Positions 43,297 to 53,049 of a stretch of 64,000 nt of DNA are shown here, piece after piece. How positions within the stretch are numbered: the stretch's first letter is position 1; the number at the start of each line of letters is the position of its first letter. The notes under the pieces were generated by a model. The model saw only the letters and a list, made by a program, of their open reading frames with translations, ran no database searches and was not told where the DNA came from. Made by a program: the position numbers and the translations under genes. Source of the stretch: Flavobacterium aciduliphilum (GTDB taxonomy: Bacteria; Bacteroidota; Bacteroidia; Flavobacteriales; Flavobacteriaceae); contig NZ_QLSZ01000003.1 in assembly GCF_003268855.1 (NCBI RefSeq), forward strand, positions 1 through 64,000. The letters run 5' to 3'.

Positions 43297-43857
43297 TCAA
43301 TGCACTATTTCAATTTTAATAGATGGATTTAAAGATTTTATTGTAGTGACTTTATGATCTTTTTTCATTAGAAAAACATTACCAAATGCTTTATCTGGCG
43401 AAAATTCTCGGTGAGAAGTAAAGAGTTTTGGGTTGATGTACTCATAATCTTTAGATGTGATTTTTTTTAGGATTTTATGCCCCCAATCCATTTTTGTAAC
43501 CGCATTTAAATTTGAATCATAATACCTTAAATCACAAATTAATAGGTATTCCTCTTTTAAAATTGGACTTAAATACCCTATAAGAAAATCAGAAAATAAG
43601 GGATAGGAGCCTCCTCCTTCGTACAAGCCTTCATTGATTATGACTAAACAATCAATTTTAACTTGTTTTGATTTTAAATAATCTACAGCAAATAAAGCAT
43701 CCATTCCTAAAAATGTAATTTTTGGATGATTTTCAGGATATGATTTTTTAAAATTAGCATTCCCATCTACAAAATAAAGATGGTCAAAAGGTAAGTTTTC
43801 ATATTCTGGCTTATATCCTCCTGAGGCAAGATAGAGAAGATTTTTTTTGTTTTCCAT
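43297..43857 (-). CDS. Hypothetical protein, 186 aa (likely 5' part of a broken gene)
   Basis: An alpha/beta protein with NLLYLASGGYKPEYENLPF at the start, HLYFVDGNANF and CLVIINEGLYEGGGSYPLF, suggestive of a nucleotide- or cofactor-binding Rossmann-like order. It ends KIEIVH at TGA; a TAG lies 9 nt beyond and the frame then stays open for 115 more codons. The protein may be a truncated product. It follows the DUSP gene after a 19-nt gap. Confidence 0.55.
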   Translation of the reverse strand: MENKKNLLYLASGGYKPEYENLPFDHLYFVDGNANFKKSYPENHPKITFLGMDALFAVDYLKSKQVKIDCLVIINEGLYEGGGSYPLFSDFLIGYLSPILKEEYLLICDLRYYDSNLNAVTKMDWGHKILKKITSKDYEYINPKLFTSHREFSPDKAFGNVFLMKKDHKVTTIKSLNPSIKIEIVH

Positions 43858-43876
43858 GTAACTTGATTTTGAAACT

Positions 43877-44425
43877 CTATTTATTACTTGACCAATTTAA
43901 AACAAATTGCCTTTGTTCTTCAGTTTCTGGAGAACTTCTGTGAGCAATATTTGTGGTTCTCTTGAGATAATTTATAGTATCAATCACATTCTGAGATTCA
44001 GCAAATTCATGACGTAGTAAATAACATCCTATAACCGTTCCTGTTCTCCCTACTCCACCCCAACAATGCACATACACTCTTTTTCCTAGAGCGATTTGTT
44101 CATCGATTTTATTAAGGATTTCAGTCATGAAGTTTTCTGTAGGAACATTCAAATCTTTTATGGCATACCTAAATACTTCTATTTTTTTATTCTTTTTGGC
44201 AGCCTCTTTGTATAATGTTATTGAATAATCTTCTAAAATTTCATTGCTAAAGTTTTTTTCAACTTCTTCCATTAAATTAATGATAACATCAATATTGTAA
44301 TCTAATAAATTATTGATTTTTTCAATTTTTCTGCTTTCCGTTTTGGAACTTGGAATCTCACCTGCAAGTAATTTATTGGGCAAAACCCAATAGGATCTTT
44401 CGTAAGGGATAATGGAATTTATCAT
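43877..44425 (-). CDS. Dual-specificity/tyrosine protein phosphatase family protein
   Basis: The 182 residues contain the cysteine phosphatase signature VHCWGGVGRTG (about 120-130: HC-x5-R-T) and the general-acid region before it. NKLLAGEIPSSKTE at the start fits the family. It hydrolyses phosphotyrosine or phospho-Ser/Thr. No partner kinase is seen. It starts 6 nt after the 112-aa gene stop. Confidence 0.87.
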   Translation of the reverse strand: MINSIIPYERSYWVLPNKLLAGEIPSSKTESRKIEKINNLLDYNIDVIINLMEEVEKNFSNEILEDYSITLYKEAAKKNKKIEVFRYAIKDLNVPTENFMTEILNKIDEQIALGKRVYVHCWGGVGRTGTVIGCYLLRHEFAESQNVIDTINYLKRTTNIAHRSSPETEEQRQFVLNWSSNK

Positions 44426-44431
44426 ACTATT

Positions 44432-44770
44432 TTATATTTCTTTATTAAAAATTTTAGCAAGTTTAAATTTTACTAAGTTTCGTTCTCCTGGCGTTTCATA
44501 ATGCCTACTACTGATTGCTATTAAACTTTCAGCCGATTTATAGAGCAGTTCTTGTTCATCAATTGGCATTAGACTTATAGTTTCTCTAATGTTATTAAAA
44601 TATTTTCTTTCATTAGGCACATAAGCATTAAGTACTTTAAGAATTTCTTCTTTGGTAACTGTTTTGTATTCTAACAAAAAATACCCTATGGCGCCATAGT
44701 GCAATAACAGTTCATTAGGAGTGCAGGCTACTAATATTTTTAAAAGGTTTAGTTCAAATTCAGATTTCAA
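44432..44770 (-). CDS. Hypothetical protein, 112 aa
   Basis: A helical soluble protein (NLLKILVACTPNELLLHYGA, then EETISLMPIDEQELLY-like segments). No family is recognised. It is 47 nt after the large zinc-ribbon/FISUMP gene and 6 nt before the phosphatase gene, so it probably shares their transcript. Confidence 0.55.
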   Translation of the reverse strand: MKSEFELNLLKILVACTPNELLLHYGAIGYFLLEYKTVTKEEILKVLNAYVPNERKYFNNIRETISLMPIDEQELLYKSAESLIAISSRHYETPGERNLVKFKLAKIFNKEI

Positions 44771-44817
44771 GTTTTTATACTAAATTGTTTTAATCTTTGT
44801 TGTTAAATTCAATAAAA

Positions 44818-47679
44818 TTAGATTTTAATCAATCTTATGCTTAATCCACAACCTTTTTCAAATTTTACAAACGGGTAACTCACGGGGTTATCTGCATTAT
44901 CTGAAATACCTATTGAATCACCCCAAATCATAATTTTGTTAGAATGTAAATCACTGCTATTTAGCCAAAATTGAGCTTCTTTACCAAAAGATTTAAATTG
45001 ACCGTGAGGAGTTCTATAACCTGCTGGATAAGCATCAAAATAACTTTTATCAGTGCCATGCATACTCTCTTTAGGATTTATCCAACTACTTCTAGATTTT
45101 AATTTTGAAGCTACTTTTTTATTAAACAGAGATTGTTGAGAGTTTATTAATGTATCCCAATCTTTTGCATTGGCTATACGCCAACCATCTGGTGCCAAAC
45201 CTCTATTATCAATTATAGCAAAATAATTATATAAAACCATATGATCTCTATTTGTTTCATATATTTTATCTCCGTAGCACCAATATTCCTTATCTACATA
45301 ACACCAAGCAGGGATTTGGTTTATTGCAGCTTCATGCCATTCATTATCTGTTTCAGCATATTTTATTAAATCTCCATTTTTGAAATATTTTGTAAATAAG
45401 TTAGTGGACCAAATTTGTTTTCCAATGGTATGATAATATATATCTAATTCATATTTTTGTCTATCTATATGACCCGGCAAATATTTAATTTGGTTTTTTA
45501 CTATTCCAAGTGTCTCTTGATCTATAGAACTTAATTCTTCAGAAATTTTTAGGTGAAACAAAGCCTCTTTGTACATTTTTAAATAGTAGTAGCTCATCCC
45601 TACGTAGAAATGAAAAAGGTGGTGATTTGGAAATAAAGCAACATATTTTTTAGATGTTTTTATTAAATCCCAAAATTTTAGACTATGATAATTTTTCTTT
45701 ATTTCACTTAGAACAAAATTTATATCATTATTTTGTTTTTGAGTAGTTTCCGAAAATTCTAAAATTTTCGATTGTACTTTTTTTTCTGGGTTGGAAAATA
45801 CTTTTAATTTAGAAATCTGTTTCTGATTATTTTGCTTTGGGTATTTTATTTTTGATTCTGATTTAATTTTTTTACTGACCATATACTGAAAAAGACCATT
45901 TGCATCTTTTAAAAATAAAATTAAATGTCTTTTAAATTTTTTTCTATTGTTTGCATCTTTTTGTAGTTTGGCCAAATCAAATGGTTCCATATTGAGATTG
46001 ATAGAGCCGCTAAATGCTGAATTAAAAATTTCATTGAAATAATCAACTAAATTCATATTAAATTGATCTTTTGATGAAAAATCAATTATATGGCTAAAAT
46101 CTGTTAATATTATTGGGTTTTGCTTAAATATTTGAATTTTTTGATTAAATATAATATCATCAGTATCCTTTATATTCCTTATTTTATTTCTTACTTGTTC
46201 AATTCTTCTTAAATTTTTTTGAACACTGTCAATATTAAAATTACGCTTACTATCAATAATAGATTTAAATAAATTCTTTAAACTATTTCCTAAATCATTA
46301 GATATATCCAATAAATTAGTATCTTTAGTATTATTAGTACTAAAACAGTTTGTATTGAGGTTATTAACTGCCCATTCTACCTCAATACTTTTATAATCTT
46401 TTGATTTTATACCCAATTCAGTGTCGGGTATTATTTCACTTGATTGAGTGTTTTTTTTATCAACAATATCTGCTTGTAGAAATTCTATTGAGTCTATTTT
46501 TTTATTTGTGCTTGATGGGATTGCGTTTTCAAATTGTATAAATTTTCCAGTAACTGTTCTATATCCAAATACAAACTCTAAGTAAAATTTTTCATATTCG
46601 TTAAAATCTTTAAATAAATTATCCCACTCTAAAGTATTATAATTTAACATTTTTTTTATAAGTTGATGAACTACATATAAAGGCTGTTTAATATTTTCTT
46701 CTAATTTTGAATAAGCAGATTTTGCTTCTATCAGGTATTCCATTTCGTTATTAGATATAAAAAGAAACAAATAAGAAATGACCTCGCTTAATAAAATATC
46801 ATTCTTATTTTCTAAAAAACGTGCTTTGTTTTGATTAATTATTTTGAAGCCTTGATCATGTCTATCTAATTTAAAATAGGAGATAAATACCCAAAAATGC
46901 TCCCAATACAAATCTATATTTCTTTCATTTTTATTTTCATAGTCATTTACATAACCTGATGGTGTTTGGATTGCTTTTAGTAAAAAAAATAATGATGCGG
47001 TTTCGTCATGTAGAATATTTTCTTGATGAATTGATGAAAGAATATTAATTGCACTAACCAAATCTCTATTTTCAAAAAGTAAAACTACCGCTTTCTTGAA
47101 CTTAATTTTATAATAGCCAATTAATTCATTCGATTTTAAACCATTTGTATTAAAATTTATATTTCTTTCTCTGGCGTCAAACTCTAACTTTTGTTTATTT
47201 AAGTCATCAATCAACAAACTATTAGCAAAGGAATCTAATTGAATTCTTTCTGAGGCATCAATAATACCGTCTTGTAAAATAACATCTAATTGTTTGCTAA
47301 ATTTAGTGTATGCTTGTTTATCACAATTAAAACATCTACTTGCTATTGTATTAAAATACTCCTGAGAAACATCTGATTTGCAATTAGGACAATTTACTAT
47401 TAAGTCTCTTCCCCTAAGTAAATGTTTTCCGCTAAACGTACAAATAATAATTTTTTTGGTATCATCTTCAATTTTATTAAAAGTAGCATTTCCAGCAACT
47501 TTTATTTCTTCATTTTTACCAATAATATTTCCAGAAATTATATTTTTATCCCCAATAGTTGCATTATATTTACCATCGTTATTATTGTTGGATCTAATTT
47601 CTGGTTGTTTTGTTCCGCAATCTCCACAGAATTTTTTATTATCTTCTATTAGAAGATTACATTGAATGCAGTTTTTCAT
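44818..47679 (-). CDS. Zinc-ribbon protein with C-terminal FISUMP domain, 953 aa
   Basis: Residues 3-24 form a zinc ribbon (CIQCNLL, FCGDCGT). NATIGDKNIISGNIIGKNEE (about 40-59) is shared almost exactly with the 480-aa neighbour, and CPNC with CFNCD forms a second metal site (about 95-120). A helical, TPR-like middle follows. The last 190 residues are a FISUMP domain (QIWSTNLF, PAWCYVD, VLYNYFAI, LAPDGWRIAN, LSIRLIKI). There is no signal peptide. The role is unknown; the paired zinc ribbons suggest a scaffold protein of the adjacent caspase-like cluster. Confidence 0.75.
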   Translation of the reverse strand: MKNCIQCNLLIEDNKKFCGDCGTKQPEIRSNNNNDGKYNATIGDKNIISGNIIGKNEEIKVAGNATFNKIEDDTKKIIICTFSGKHLLRGRDLIVNCPNCKSDVSQEYFNTIASRCFNCDKQAYTKFSKQLDVILQDGIIDASERIQLDSFANSLLIDDLNKQKLEFDARERNINFNTNGLKSNELIGYYKIKFKKAVVLLFENRDLVSAINILSSIHQENILHDETASLFFLLKAIQTPSGYVNDYENKNERNIDLYWEHFWVFISYFKLDRHDQGFKIINQNKARFLENKNDILLSEVISYLFLFISNNEMEYLIEAKSAYSKLEENIKQPLYVVHQLIKKMLNYNTLEWDNLFKDFNEYEKFYLEFVFGYRTVTGKFIQFENAIPSSTNKKIDSIEFLQADIVDKKNTQSSEIIPDTELGIKSKDYKSIEVEWAVNNLNTNCFSTNNTKDTNLLDISNDLGNSLKNLFKSIIDSKRNFNIDSVQKNLRRIEQVRNKIRNIKDTDDIIFNQKIQIFKQNPIILTDFSHIIDFSSKDQFNMNLVDYFNEIFNSAFSGSINLNMEPFDLAKLQKDANNRKKFKRHLILFLKDANGLFQYMVSKKIKSESKIKYPKQNNQKQISKLKVFSNPEKKVQSKILEFSETTQKQNNDINFVLSEIKKNYHSLKFWDLIKTSKKYVALFPNHHLFHFYVGMSYYYLKMYKEALFHLKISEELSSIDQETLGIVKNQIKYLPGHIDRQKYELDIYYHTIGKQIWSTNLFTKYFKNGDLIKYAETDNEWHEAAINQIPAWCYVDKEYWCYGDKIYETNRDHMVLYNYFAIIDNRGLAPDGWRIANAKDWDTLINSQQSLFNKKVASKLKSRSSWINPKESMHGTDKSYFDAYPAGYRTPHGQFKSFGKEAQFWLNSSDLHSNKIMIWGDSIGISDNADNPVSYPFVKFEKGCGLSIRLIKI

Positions 47680-47692
47680 AATTAGATGAATA

Positions 47693-47986
47693 CTATAGAT
47701 AACGCTTTAAATTCCCCATTCTATCCCTAACTTCTGTTCTACCATCAGTTTTTCTAATAATTAAATCGGTACCTGAAAATCTAGCTTCAATTGCATTTTC
47801 GGTTATCGTTCTAATTTGGTTCCCATTGATATCTCTTGTTTCGACTTTTCCATTTATAGATGTAACTAAAAATATCTTTTGAGCATCATCATAGGTACCA
47901 AAACTCACATTGTCTGCAATTCTTCTTCCTGTATTGCCATAAGTATCGCAAATGAACAAGGTTTGATTTGAAATTTTATAATTCAT
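47693..47986 (-). CDS. Hypothetical beta-propeller-like protein, 97 aa
   Basis: The protein consists of strand repeats with DxxGN-type turns: CDTYGNTGRRIADN, NGKVETRDINGNQI and DGRTEVRDRMGNLKRYL. Similar small proteins occur widely in Bacteroidota without known function. It starts inside the end of a 43-codon ORF and precedes the 953-aa gene by 13 nt. Confidence 0.6.
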   Translation of the reverse strand: MNYKISNQTLFICDTYGNTGRRIADNVSFGTYDDAQKIFLVTSINGKVETRDINGNQIRTITENAIEARFSGTDLIIRKTDGRTEVRDRMGNLKRYL

Positions 47987-48107
47987 ATTTTTGTTTTTTT
48001 AAATAAAATTCAGATAGAAATTTTGTTGCTTTTTTTATTTCTTTAGATTCCTTTTTTATTAGCTTCTCAATTAAAGCTTGTGGTTGCTCTTTTCTAAAAG
48101 ATAACAC
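47976..48107 (-). CDS. Possible small ORF, 43 aa
   Basis: A GTG at 48107 opens LSFRKEQPQALIEKLIKKES, then KKATKFLSEFYLKKQKYEL, and ends 11 nt inside the next gene, as in translational coupling. Open frame continues upstream without an ATG, and a MKSINAYISNSLV start lies in another frame, so this may be a frameshifted remnant. Confidence 0.3.
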   Translation of the reverse strand: MLSFRKEQPQALIEKLIKKESKEIKKATKFLSEFYLKKQKYEL

Positions 48108-48217
48108 TATTACTAAAATTGAATTTCCAGAACCAAAGAATTACTAATATAAGCATTAATCGATTTCATGCAATATTTTTTAGTTTTTACATTTTCATTA
48201 AGTAATTCGTTGGTTAT

Positions 48218-49660
48218 TTAAATTACACTATTTTTTTTTAACAAATATTTTGAAATTTTACCTCTTATTTCATTGTTTTTTATTTTTCCATTGATAACTC
48301 CTGAAGCTATAAAAAACAATTCATGCCCTTTAAATTGCATAGCCCACTTTTTTTTATCACCACGGTAACTTTTTAAAATTCCATTAATTGTAGTTAATAA
48401 AATATCTATTTCAACTTTAGAAGGACTAATATCGGTTTTTAACTTAAATTCTTTATTTTCTATTATATTATTTACTGCGTGATTCTCAAATTTTTTATGA
48501 TATTCGATTTGCAATTCCTCCTCAAGAACATTCTCTTTTATTTCAATATTTTTGGGCACTTTATGCAATCCGAAAATGTGTCCTAAAATAAACATTTCTT
48601 CTTTATCAGTATTTTGAATTAAATCAAAATAATCACTTCCCGAATGAAGAATTAATAAATCGACTACCTTTACTAATGGGAGCAAAGGTCCTTTTACATT
48701 TTTACTAAATTCAGCATATATCGATTTTGCTTCCTCTAAATAGCTGTTTTCTCCCTGAGAAAAATAACAAATAAGATAAAAGGTTACTTCACTTATTAAA
48801 ACATCATTATTTTTATCAGCAAAAAGATTTTTATTATTTTCAATAATTTCATATGCTTCACTTACTTCCACTTTCTTTAAATGCGGTAAAAAAGCCCAAT
48901 AATGCTGCCAAAATCTATCTATATTTCTCGAATGGTAATTTGCTATAGCAGTTTCAGGCAATAAAATTGCCTCTAGTAAATAATATAAATTAGCAACTTC
49001 ATCATTGAAAGAGTTTTTTAAAAATACATTGTTTAACAATTTAAAACCTTGTTCTATATTATCTTCCTCAAAAACATACTTTAAAGCACGATTAAATTCA
49101 ATTTTATGGAATCCACTCAAAAATTCACCACTTGTGATTTGTTTACTATTTTGCTTTTCCTCTACCTCTATTTCATTTTTTTTATCTTCATCAATATGTA
49201 AAGACATAGCCAAGCTATCTAGAGTAATTCTTTCATTTGAATCTAATATTCCATCCGATAAAACTATTTGCACTTGTTTTCTATAGGAAGCTAAAGCTAA
49301 ATTATCACAATTTAAACACCTGTTCGATTTCGGACTATAATATTCTTGGGCAACGTCTTTATTACAACATGGGCAAACAATGCTATTTATCATTAGCAAT
49401 CGTCTACCTGAAATAGAACAAATGACAGTTTTTTTTGTGTCATCTTCTATTTTATTGATAGTAGCATTTCCAGAAACTTTTATTTCTTCATTTTTACCGA
49501 TTACATTTCCAGAAATTATATTTTTATCCCCAATAGTTGCGTTAAATTCTCCAGTTTTATGAAAATTTAATTTAGGCTCGGGTAGTGAAGTTCCACATTT
49601 TTTGCAAAATTTTGATGCGTCATCCTCTTCAGATTGATTGCACTTTAAGCAGTTTTTCAT
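48218..49660 (-). CDS. Zinc-ribbon protein, 480 aa, paralogue of the 953-aa protein
   Basis: Residues 3-25 form a zinc ribbon (CLKCNQS, FCKKCGT). Next comes NATIGDKNIISGNVIGKNEE, then a second metal site (CPCCNK, CLNCDN). The first 120 residues align with the 953-aa protein almost without gaps. The helical middle also corresponds, but the FISUMP domain is lacking. It follows the 249-aa gene after 11 nt. It appears to be a duplicate that lost, or never gained, the C-terminal domain. Confidence 0.72.
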   Translation of the reverse strand: MKNCLKCNQSEEDDASKFCKKCGTSLPEPKLNFHKTGEFNATIGDKNIISGNVIGKNEEIKVSGNATINKIEDDTKKTVICSISGRRLLMINSIVCPCCNKDVAQEYYSPKSNRCLNCDNLALASYRKQVQIVLSDGILDSNERITLDSLAMSLHIDEDKKNEIEVEEKQNSKQITSGEFLSGFHKIEFNRALKYVFEEDNIEQGFKLLNNVFLKNSFNDEVANLYYLLEAILLPETAIANYHSRNIDRFWQHYWAFLPHLKKVEVSEAYEIIENNKNLFADKNNDVLISEVTFYLICYFSQGENSYLEEAKSIYAEFSKNVKGPLLPLVKVVDLLILHSGSDYFDLIQNTDKEEMFILGHIFGLHKVPKNIEIKENVLEEELQIEYHKKFENHAVNNIIENKEFKLKTDISPSKVEIDILLTTINGILKSYRGDKKKWAMQFKGHELFFIASGVINGKIKNNEIRGKISKYLLKKNSVI

Positions 49661-49671
49661 TAATTAACTCT

Positions 49672-50421
49672 TTATAATCCGTTTAAAGCCGAATGAGCAT
49701 TACTCCAATATAATTCTAATTTTTTCATTACTTCTTCAAAGGGGTATTCTATCCGCATATCTTTGGGTAAAGAGTAATAATGTTCATTACCGCATTGAAT
49801 TTTATTTATAGTATCCTGTAAAAAATTTTCACTAAAATAAAAAGGCGTTTGTTTCTTTTTGTTATTTAGGCTTTCTTCTATAATATAAATTTCATCATTT
49901 CTTAATAAAAAAAGTTCTTTCACAGATAATCTGCCTTGAAAAAAAAGTAAGAGTGTTGTTTCGTTAACTTTCGCATATATAGATTTTCCTGGCTCAATAA
50001 AAGCTTTTAAATAAAGTCTTTCTTTAGTTAAATCATTTTCGGGGTCTTTGCTCTCTACTAACTCCAATATAGAACCTTCTGAATTAATTAATTGAGGAAA
50101 ACCTTCTTCTGGGTTTGCAAACTTAATAGGTTTAAAACTAGGGTTATCATTTTCTAGAATTTCATCTTTAATCTCAATTACAGAATCTACTAATATCCAT
50201 TTATCCCTTTGGATTTCTCCAATTACTTCTACACTTTTCTTATTAAAAGTATAGAAATATTCATCATTTATATCTAATGTATCTTTTCTATAGAGTTGAT
50301 AATTTTTAAAATCGTCTGTAACTAAATAGGCTTTATAACCATCAGATTTACTACCGCCGAACGTACCTTTTATTATTATGACTCCTTTGTACTTTTCCAT
50401 TTCCTTTATATTAAGATTCAC
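49672..50421 (-). CDS. Hypothetical protein, 249 aa
   Basis: A soluble beta-rich protein: YKGVIIIKGTFGGSKSDGYK at the start, KNYQLYRKDTLDINDEYFY, and a helical C-terminus. No family is recognised. It overlaps the upstream SPFH gene by 11 nt and precedes the 480-aa zinc-ribbon gene by 11 nt, so it belongs to the caspase-like operon. Confidence 0.65.
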   Translation of the reverse strand: MNLNIKEMEKYKGVIIIKGTFGGSKSDGYKAYLVTDDFKNYQLYRKDTLDINDEYFYTFNKKSVEVIGEIQRDKWILVDSVIEIKDEILENDNPSFKPIKFANPEEGFPQLINSEGSILELVESKDPENDLTKERLYLKAFIEPGKSIYAKVNETTLLLFFQGRLSVKELFLLRNDEIYIIEESLNNKKKQTPFYFSENFLQDTINKIQCGNEHYYSLPKDMRIEYPFEEVMKKLELYWSNAHSALNGL

Positions 50422-53044
50422 TTCCGCAATTTTTACAAAACTTAGTATTTTCTATTAAATCACTACCACAATTTTTACAGCTAGCTAACTTAGAGGTTTG
50501 AGCGGTTTGATCTGAAAATAATATAGTTAACTCAGGAATTGTACTTGCCGGAATCCAACTGTTAGACAAAGGTGAAAATATAGAGGTAGCTGCCACAATT
50601 TCTCCACTGCGTATCATGTTTTTTAAAACATCAATTTGTCTTGGAATTGCTTGTTGTCCTGGTATATTTACAAAATAATCATTTGGAGGTGGTGGGATAT
50701 TTGTGTTAGCAGATTGATTTACTACTCCATAACTATTATTTCGAGTGGTGTAGTCTAGTGCTTTGTCTTGAGTATTGTCCATTCTATCCTCTTGTCTTAC
50801 TAGTCGCTCCTTATACTCTTCTTTTTGTTGGTCTTTACTTCCAACTAAATGACCTGTCATTGATGATGTTGTATCGGCTAATTTCCCAAACATCCTTTCC
50901 AATCTATCTTTGTCATTTTCCGCCATTGCATCCTTTTGAGCATTACTCTGTCTGATATCCTCAATTCTTTGCTCATTAAGTTTGTTGAACTGCTCCATGT
51001 GTTCCTTTTGCAGTTCATTATTGTGCTTAGCGGAAAAGGATTCAGCAAATTTTTGTGCTGCTATTGGATCAAGCTTTTCGTTTGCTGCAATTGCCATTAA
51101 TTGTTCTGCAGTCAAATCTTTAGCTCCTTGATATTTAATAGCGACTTCTTTAAGGCGCTTTTCTTCTAGTTCTTGTATATGTAATAATTCTTGCTCTTTT
51201 GTTTTTAAAACATGCTCTTGATCCCTTTTAAAAACTTGCTGAGCTCTTTCAAACCTTAGTCTTTCATCTTCTTGTTCTATTGCTAATCTCTCACGTTCTA
51301 TCTCTAGTTGATTTTTAGCTCTGGTTTTATCTATTTCTATATCTTGTAGTAAACCAGCTTTGGATTTTTGAAGGTCTGTATAAAAACGAGAATCTTTATA
51401 ATCATCTTCTTTTTTCCATTGTTCAATTTCTAATTCAGTAAATCCTATTTCAGCTTGTAATGCCTTTCTTTTACGATCTAACTCTAGTTCTATGCGCTTG
51501 TCACCAATTTCATATTCCCATTCTAGATTTTTACGGTCAATCTCTAATGTCTGATTCAATTGAATAATATCAATAGCATGAAAACGCACTATATCATGAT
51601 CTTCATTTCGCTCTCGAATTGAGCGCTTTAGGTTTTCTAAATCTTCATCTCTAAGTAAACCTGTTTTTTCAATCTCAATTAATGCCGTTTGAATTTCATT
51701 TTCATTTGTTGCTTCTCTAATGCGTTTTTCTCTAGAAAGCACCATATAAAATTTTTCTAGATCATCTTCAGATAACAAACGTTCTTGAAATATAGATTGA
51801 CTTTCTTTATCAAAATCTAACTCCGTTCTCTCATCATGTAGAGATCTATTATTATTTATCGCTTGGAGCTCCTTGTGAAATTCAAAATCGTTTCTTGCTT
51901 CGAGAAGGCGTTGTGCATTTTGTTGCAATGACAAACGATTATTAAATTCATTCAAATGAATTAGATTTTCTAATTCTCTTTCAGACAAATACAATTCTCT
52001 ACTTAGAGCTCTAAATCGCTCTAAATCTTCATTACTAGAAGATATTGATATAATTTTTTCTAGTTTTAATCCGTAAAAAAGATCCTCCGCTGTTGCATTT
52101 ATTTTATTTGATATCTTTTGAATTAATTCTGCAGAAAGTCTATTTTCAGTTACTTCAACATCTTGCATTACATCTTGAATAGCTGCTTTTATTAAGGAAA
52201 ACAGCTCATTATGTATCATTTTTTTAGTAACACTTGTATTTCCACCTAAGTAGTGCTGTGCAAATTTTTTAAAATCATCAATTTTAAAATAGGCATCAAC
52301 CACAAATTCCATATCTAACAATTTGGTTTTGATAATTAAAGACTCCATTTTATTTCCATCGGAATCTTCATTTCTACCAAAAGGAATTTGAAAACTTTTA
52401 TCTAATTTTAGTGTAACTGCAAAAACTTGATTTTTTTTCATGTTTTCAATTACACTCGACAACGTAGTTTGCTGATTTGCATTTGAAGCATTATTACTAT
52501 CTATTTTATCTTTAACTCGAGTACCCATTACTAAATTAGAAATAAAACGAAATCCATTTCTTAAACCACCAGCTATTCCTCCTTCACGAGTTTCTAGGAT
52601 TTGTTGTAACTGCTCTGGCTCAACAAAATCATAAGTACCGCCACTCAACTCTCCAACAACTTCTCCATTAGCTTTTATATAAGCAGTGCTTCCTTCATTA
52701 ATAATGATTCCCTTAGCCGATTCGTATTGTATTAAATCTTTTTCATCAAATCGATGCGCTATTTCCCCGTCTTGAATGTTCCAAAAAATTCGGTCTTTTA
52801 TTACAGACATCGAAGAATTTTCTACATTTTCTTTATTTTTTTGATTATTTATATTATTGCTTATAACTTGGTTAGAAGTTCCACATTCTCCACAAAAAAG
52901 ATCACTTTCTTTAATTGGATTATTACATTTTGTACATGAGAGTGTTGAAATATTTTTTTTAACAGACGATTGTAAATTAAATCCACACTCACCACAAAAA
53001 ACATCTGTAGCACTATATATACTTTTACAACTTGGACAATTCAT
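50411..53044 (-). CDS. SPFH-like/coiled-coil protein with terminal zinc ribbons and DUF4339 domain, 877 aa
   Basis: Two zinc ribbons start the protein (CPSC...CGEC about 3-21 and CTKC...CGEC about 36-55). Residues about 85-340 look like an SPFH (band 7) domain (IIINEGSTAYIKANGEVVGE). A very long charged coiled coil follows (about 340-700), then a GYF_2/DUF4339-type domain (about 785-845; IRSGEIVAATSIFSPLSN). A third zinc ribbon closes the chain (CKNC...CKNC). There is no membrane helix, so it would assemble as a cytoplasmic oligomeric scaffold. It starts 5 nt after the caspase-like gene. Confidence 0.75.
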   Translation of the reverse strand: MNCPSCKSIYSATDVFCGECGFNLQSSVKKNISTLSCTKCNNPIKESDLFCGECGTSNQVISNNINNQKNKENVENSSMSVIKDRIFWNIQDGEIAHRFDEKDLIQYESAKGIIINEGSTAYIKANGEVVGELSGGTYDFVEPEQLQQILETREGGIAGGLRNGFRFISNLVMGTRVKDKIDSNNASNANQQTTLSSVIENMKKNQVFAVTLKLDKSFQIPFGRNEDSDGNKMESLIIKTKLLDMEFVVDAYFKIDDFKKFAQHYLGGNTSVTKKMIHNELFSLIKAAIQDVMQDVEVTENRLSAELIQKISNKINATAEDLFYGLKLEKIISISSSNEDLERFRALSRELYLSERELENLIHLNEFNNRLSLQQNAQRLLEARNDFEFHKELQAINNNRSLHDERTELDFDKESQSIFQERLLSEDDLEKFYMVLSREKRIREATNENEIQTALIEIEKTGLLRDEDLENLKRSIRERNEDHDIVRFHAIDIIQLNQTLEIDRKNLEWEYEIGDKRIELELDRKRKALQAEIGFTELEIEQWKKEDDYKDSRFYTDLQKSKAGLLQDIEIDKTRAKNQLEIERERLAIEQEDERLRFERAQQVFKRDQEHVLKTKEQELLHIQELEEKRLKEVAIKYQGAKDLTAEQLMAIAANEKLDPIAAQKFAESFSAKHNNELQKEHMEQFNKLNEQRIEDIRQSNAQKDAMAENDKDRLERMFGKLADTTSSMTGHLVGSKDQQKEEYKERLVRQEDRMDNTQDKALDYTTRNNSYGVVNQSANTNIPPPPNDYFVNIPGQQAIPRQIDVLKNMIRSGEIVAATSIFSPLSNSWIPASTIPELTILFSDQTAQTSKLASCKNCGSDLIENTKFCKNCGSES

Positions 53045-53049
53045 ATTAT

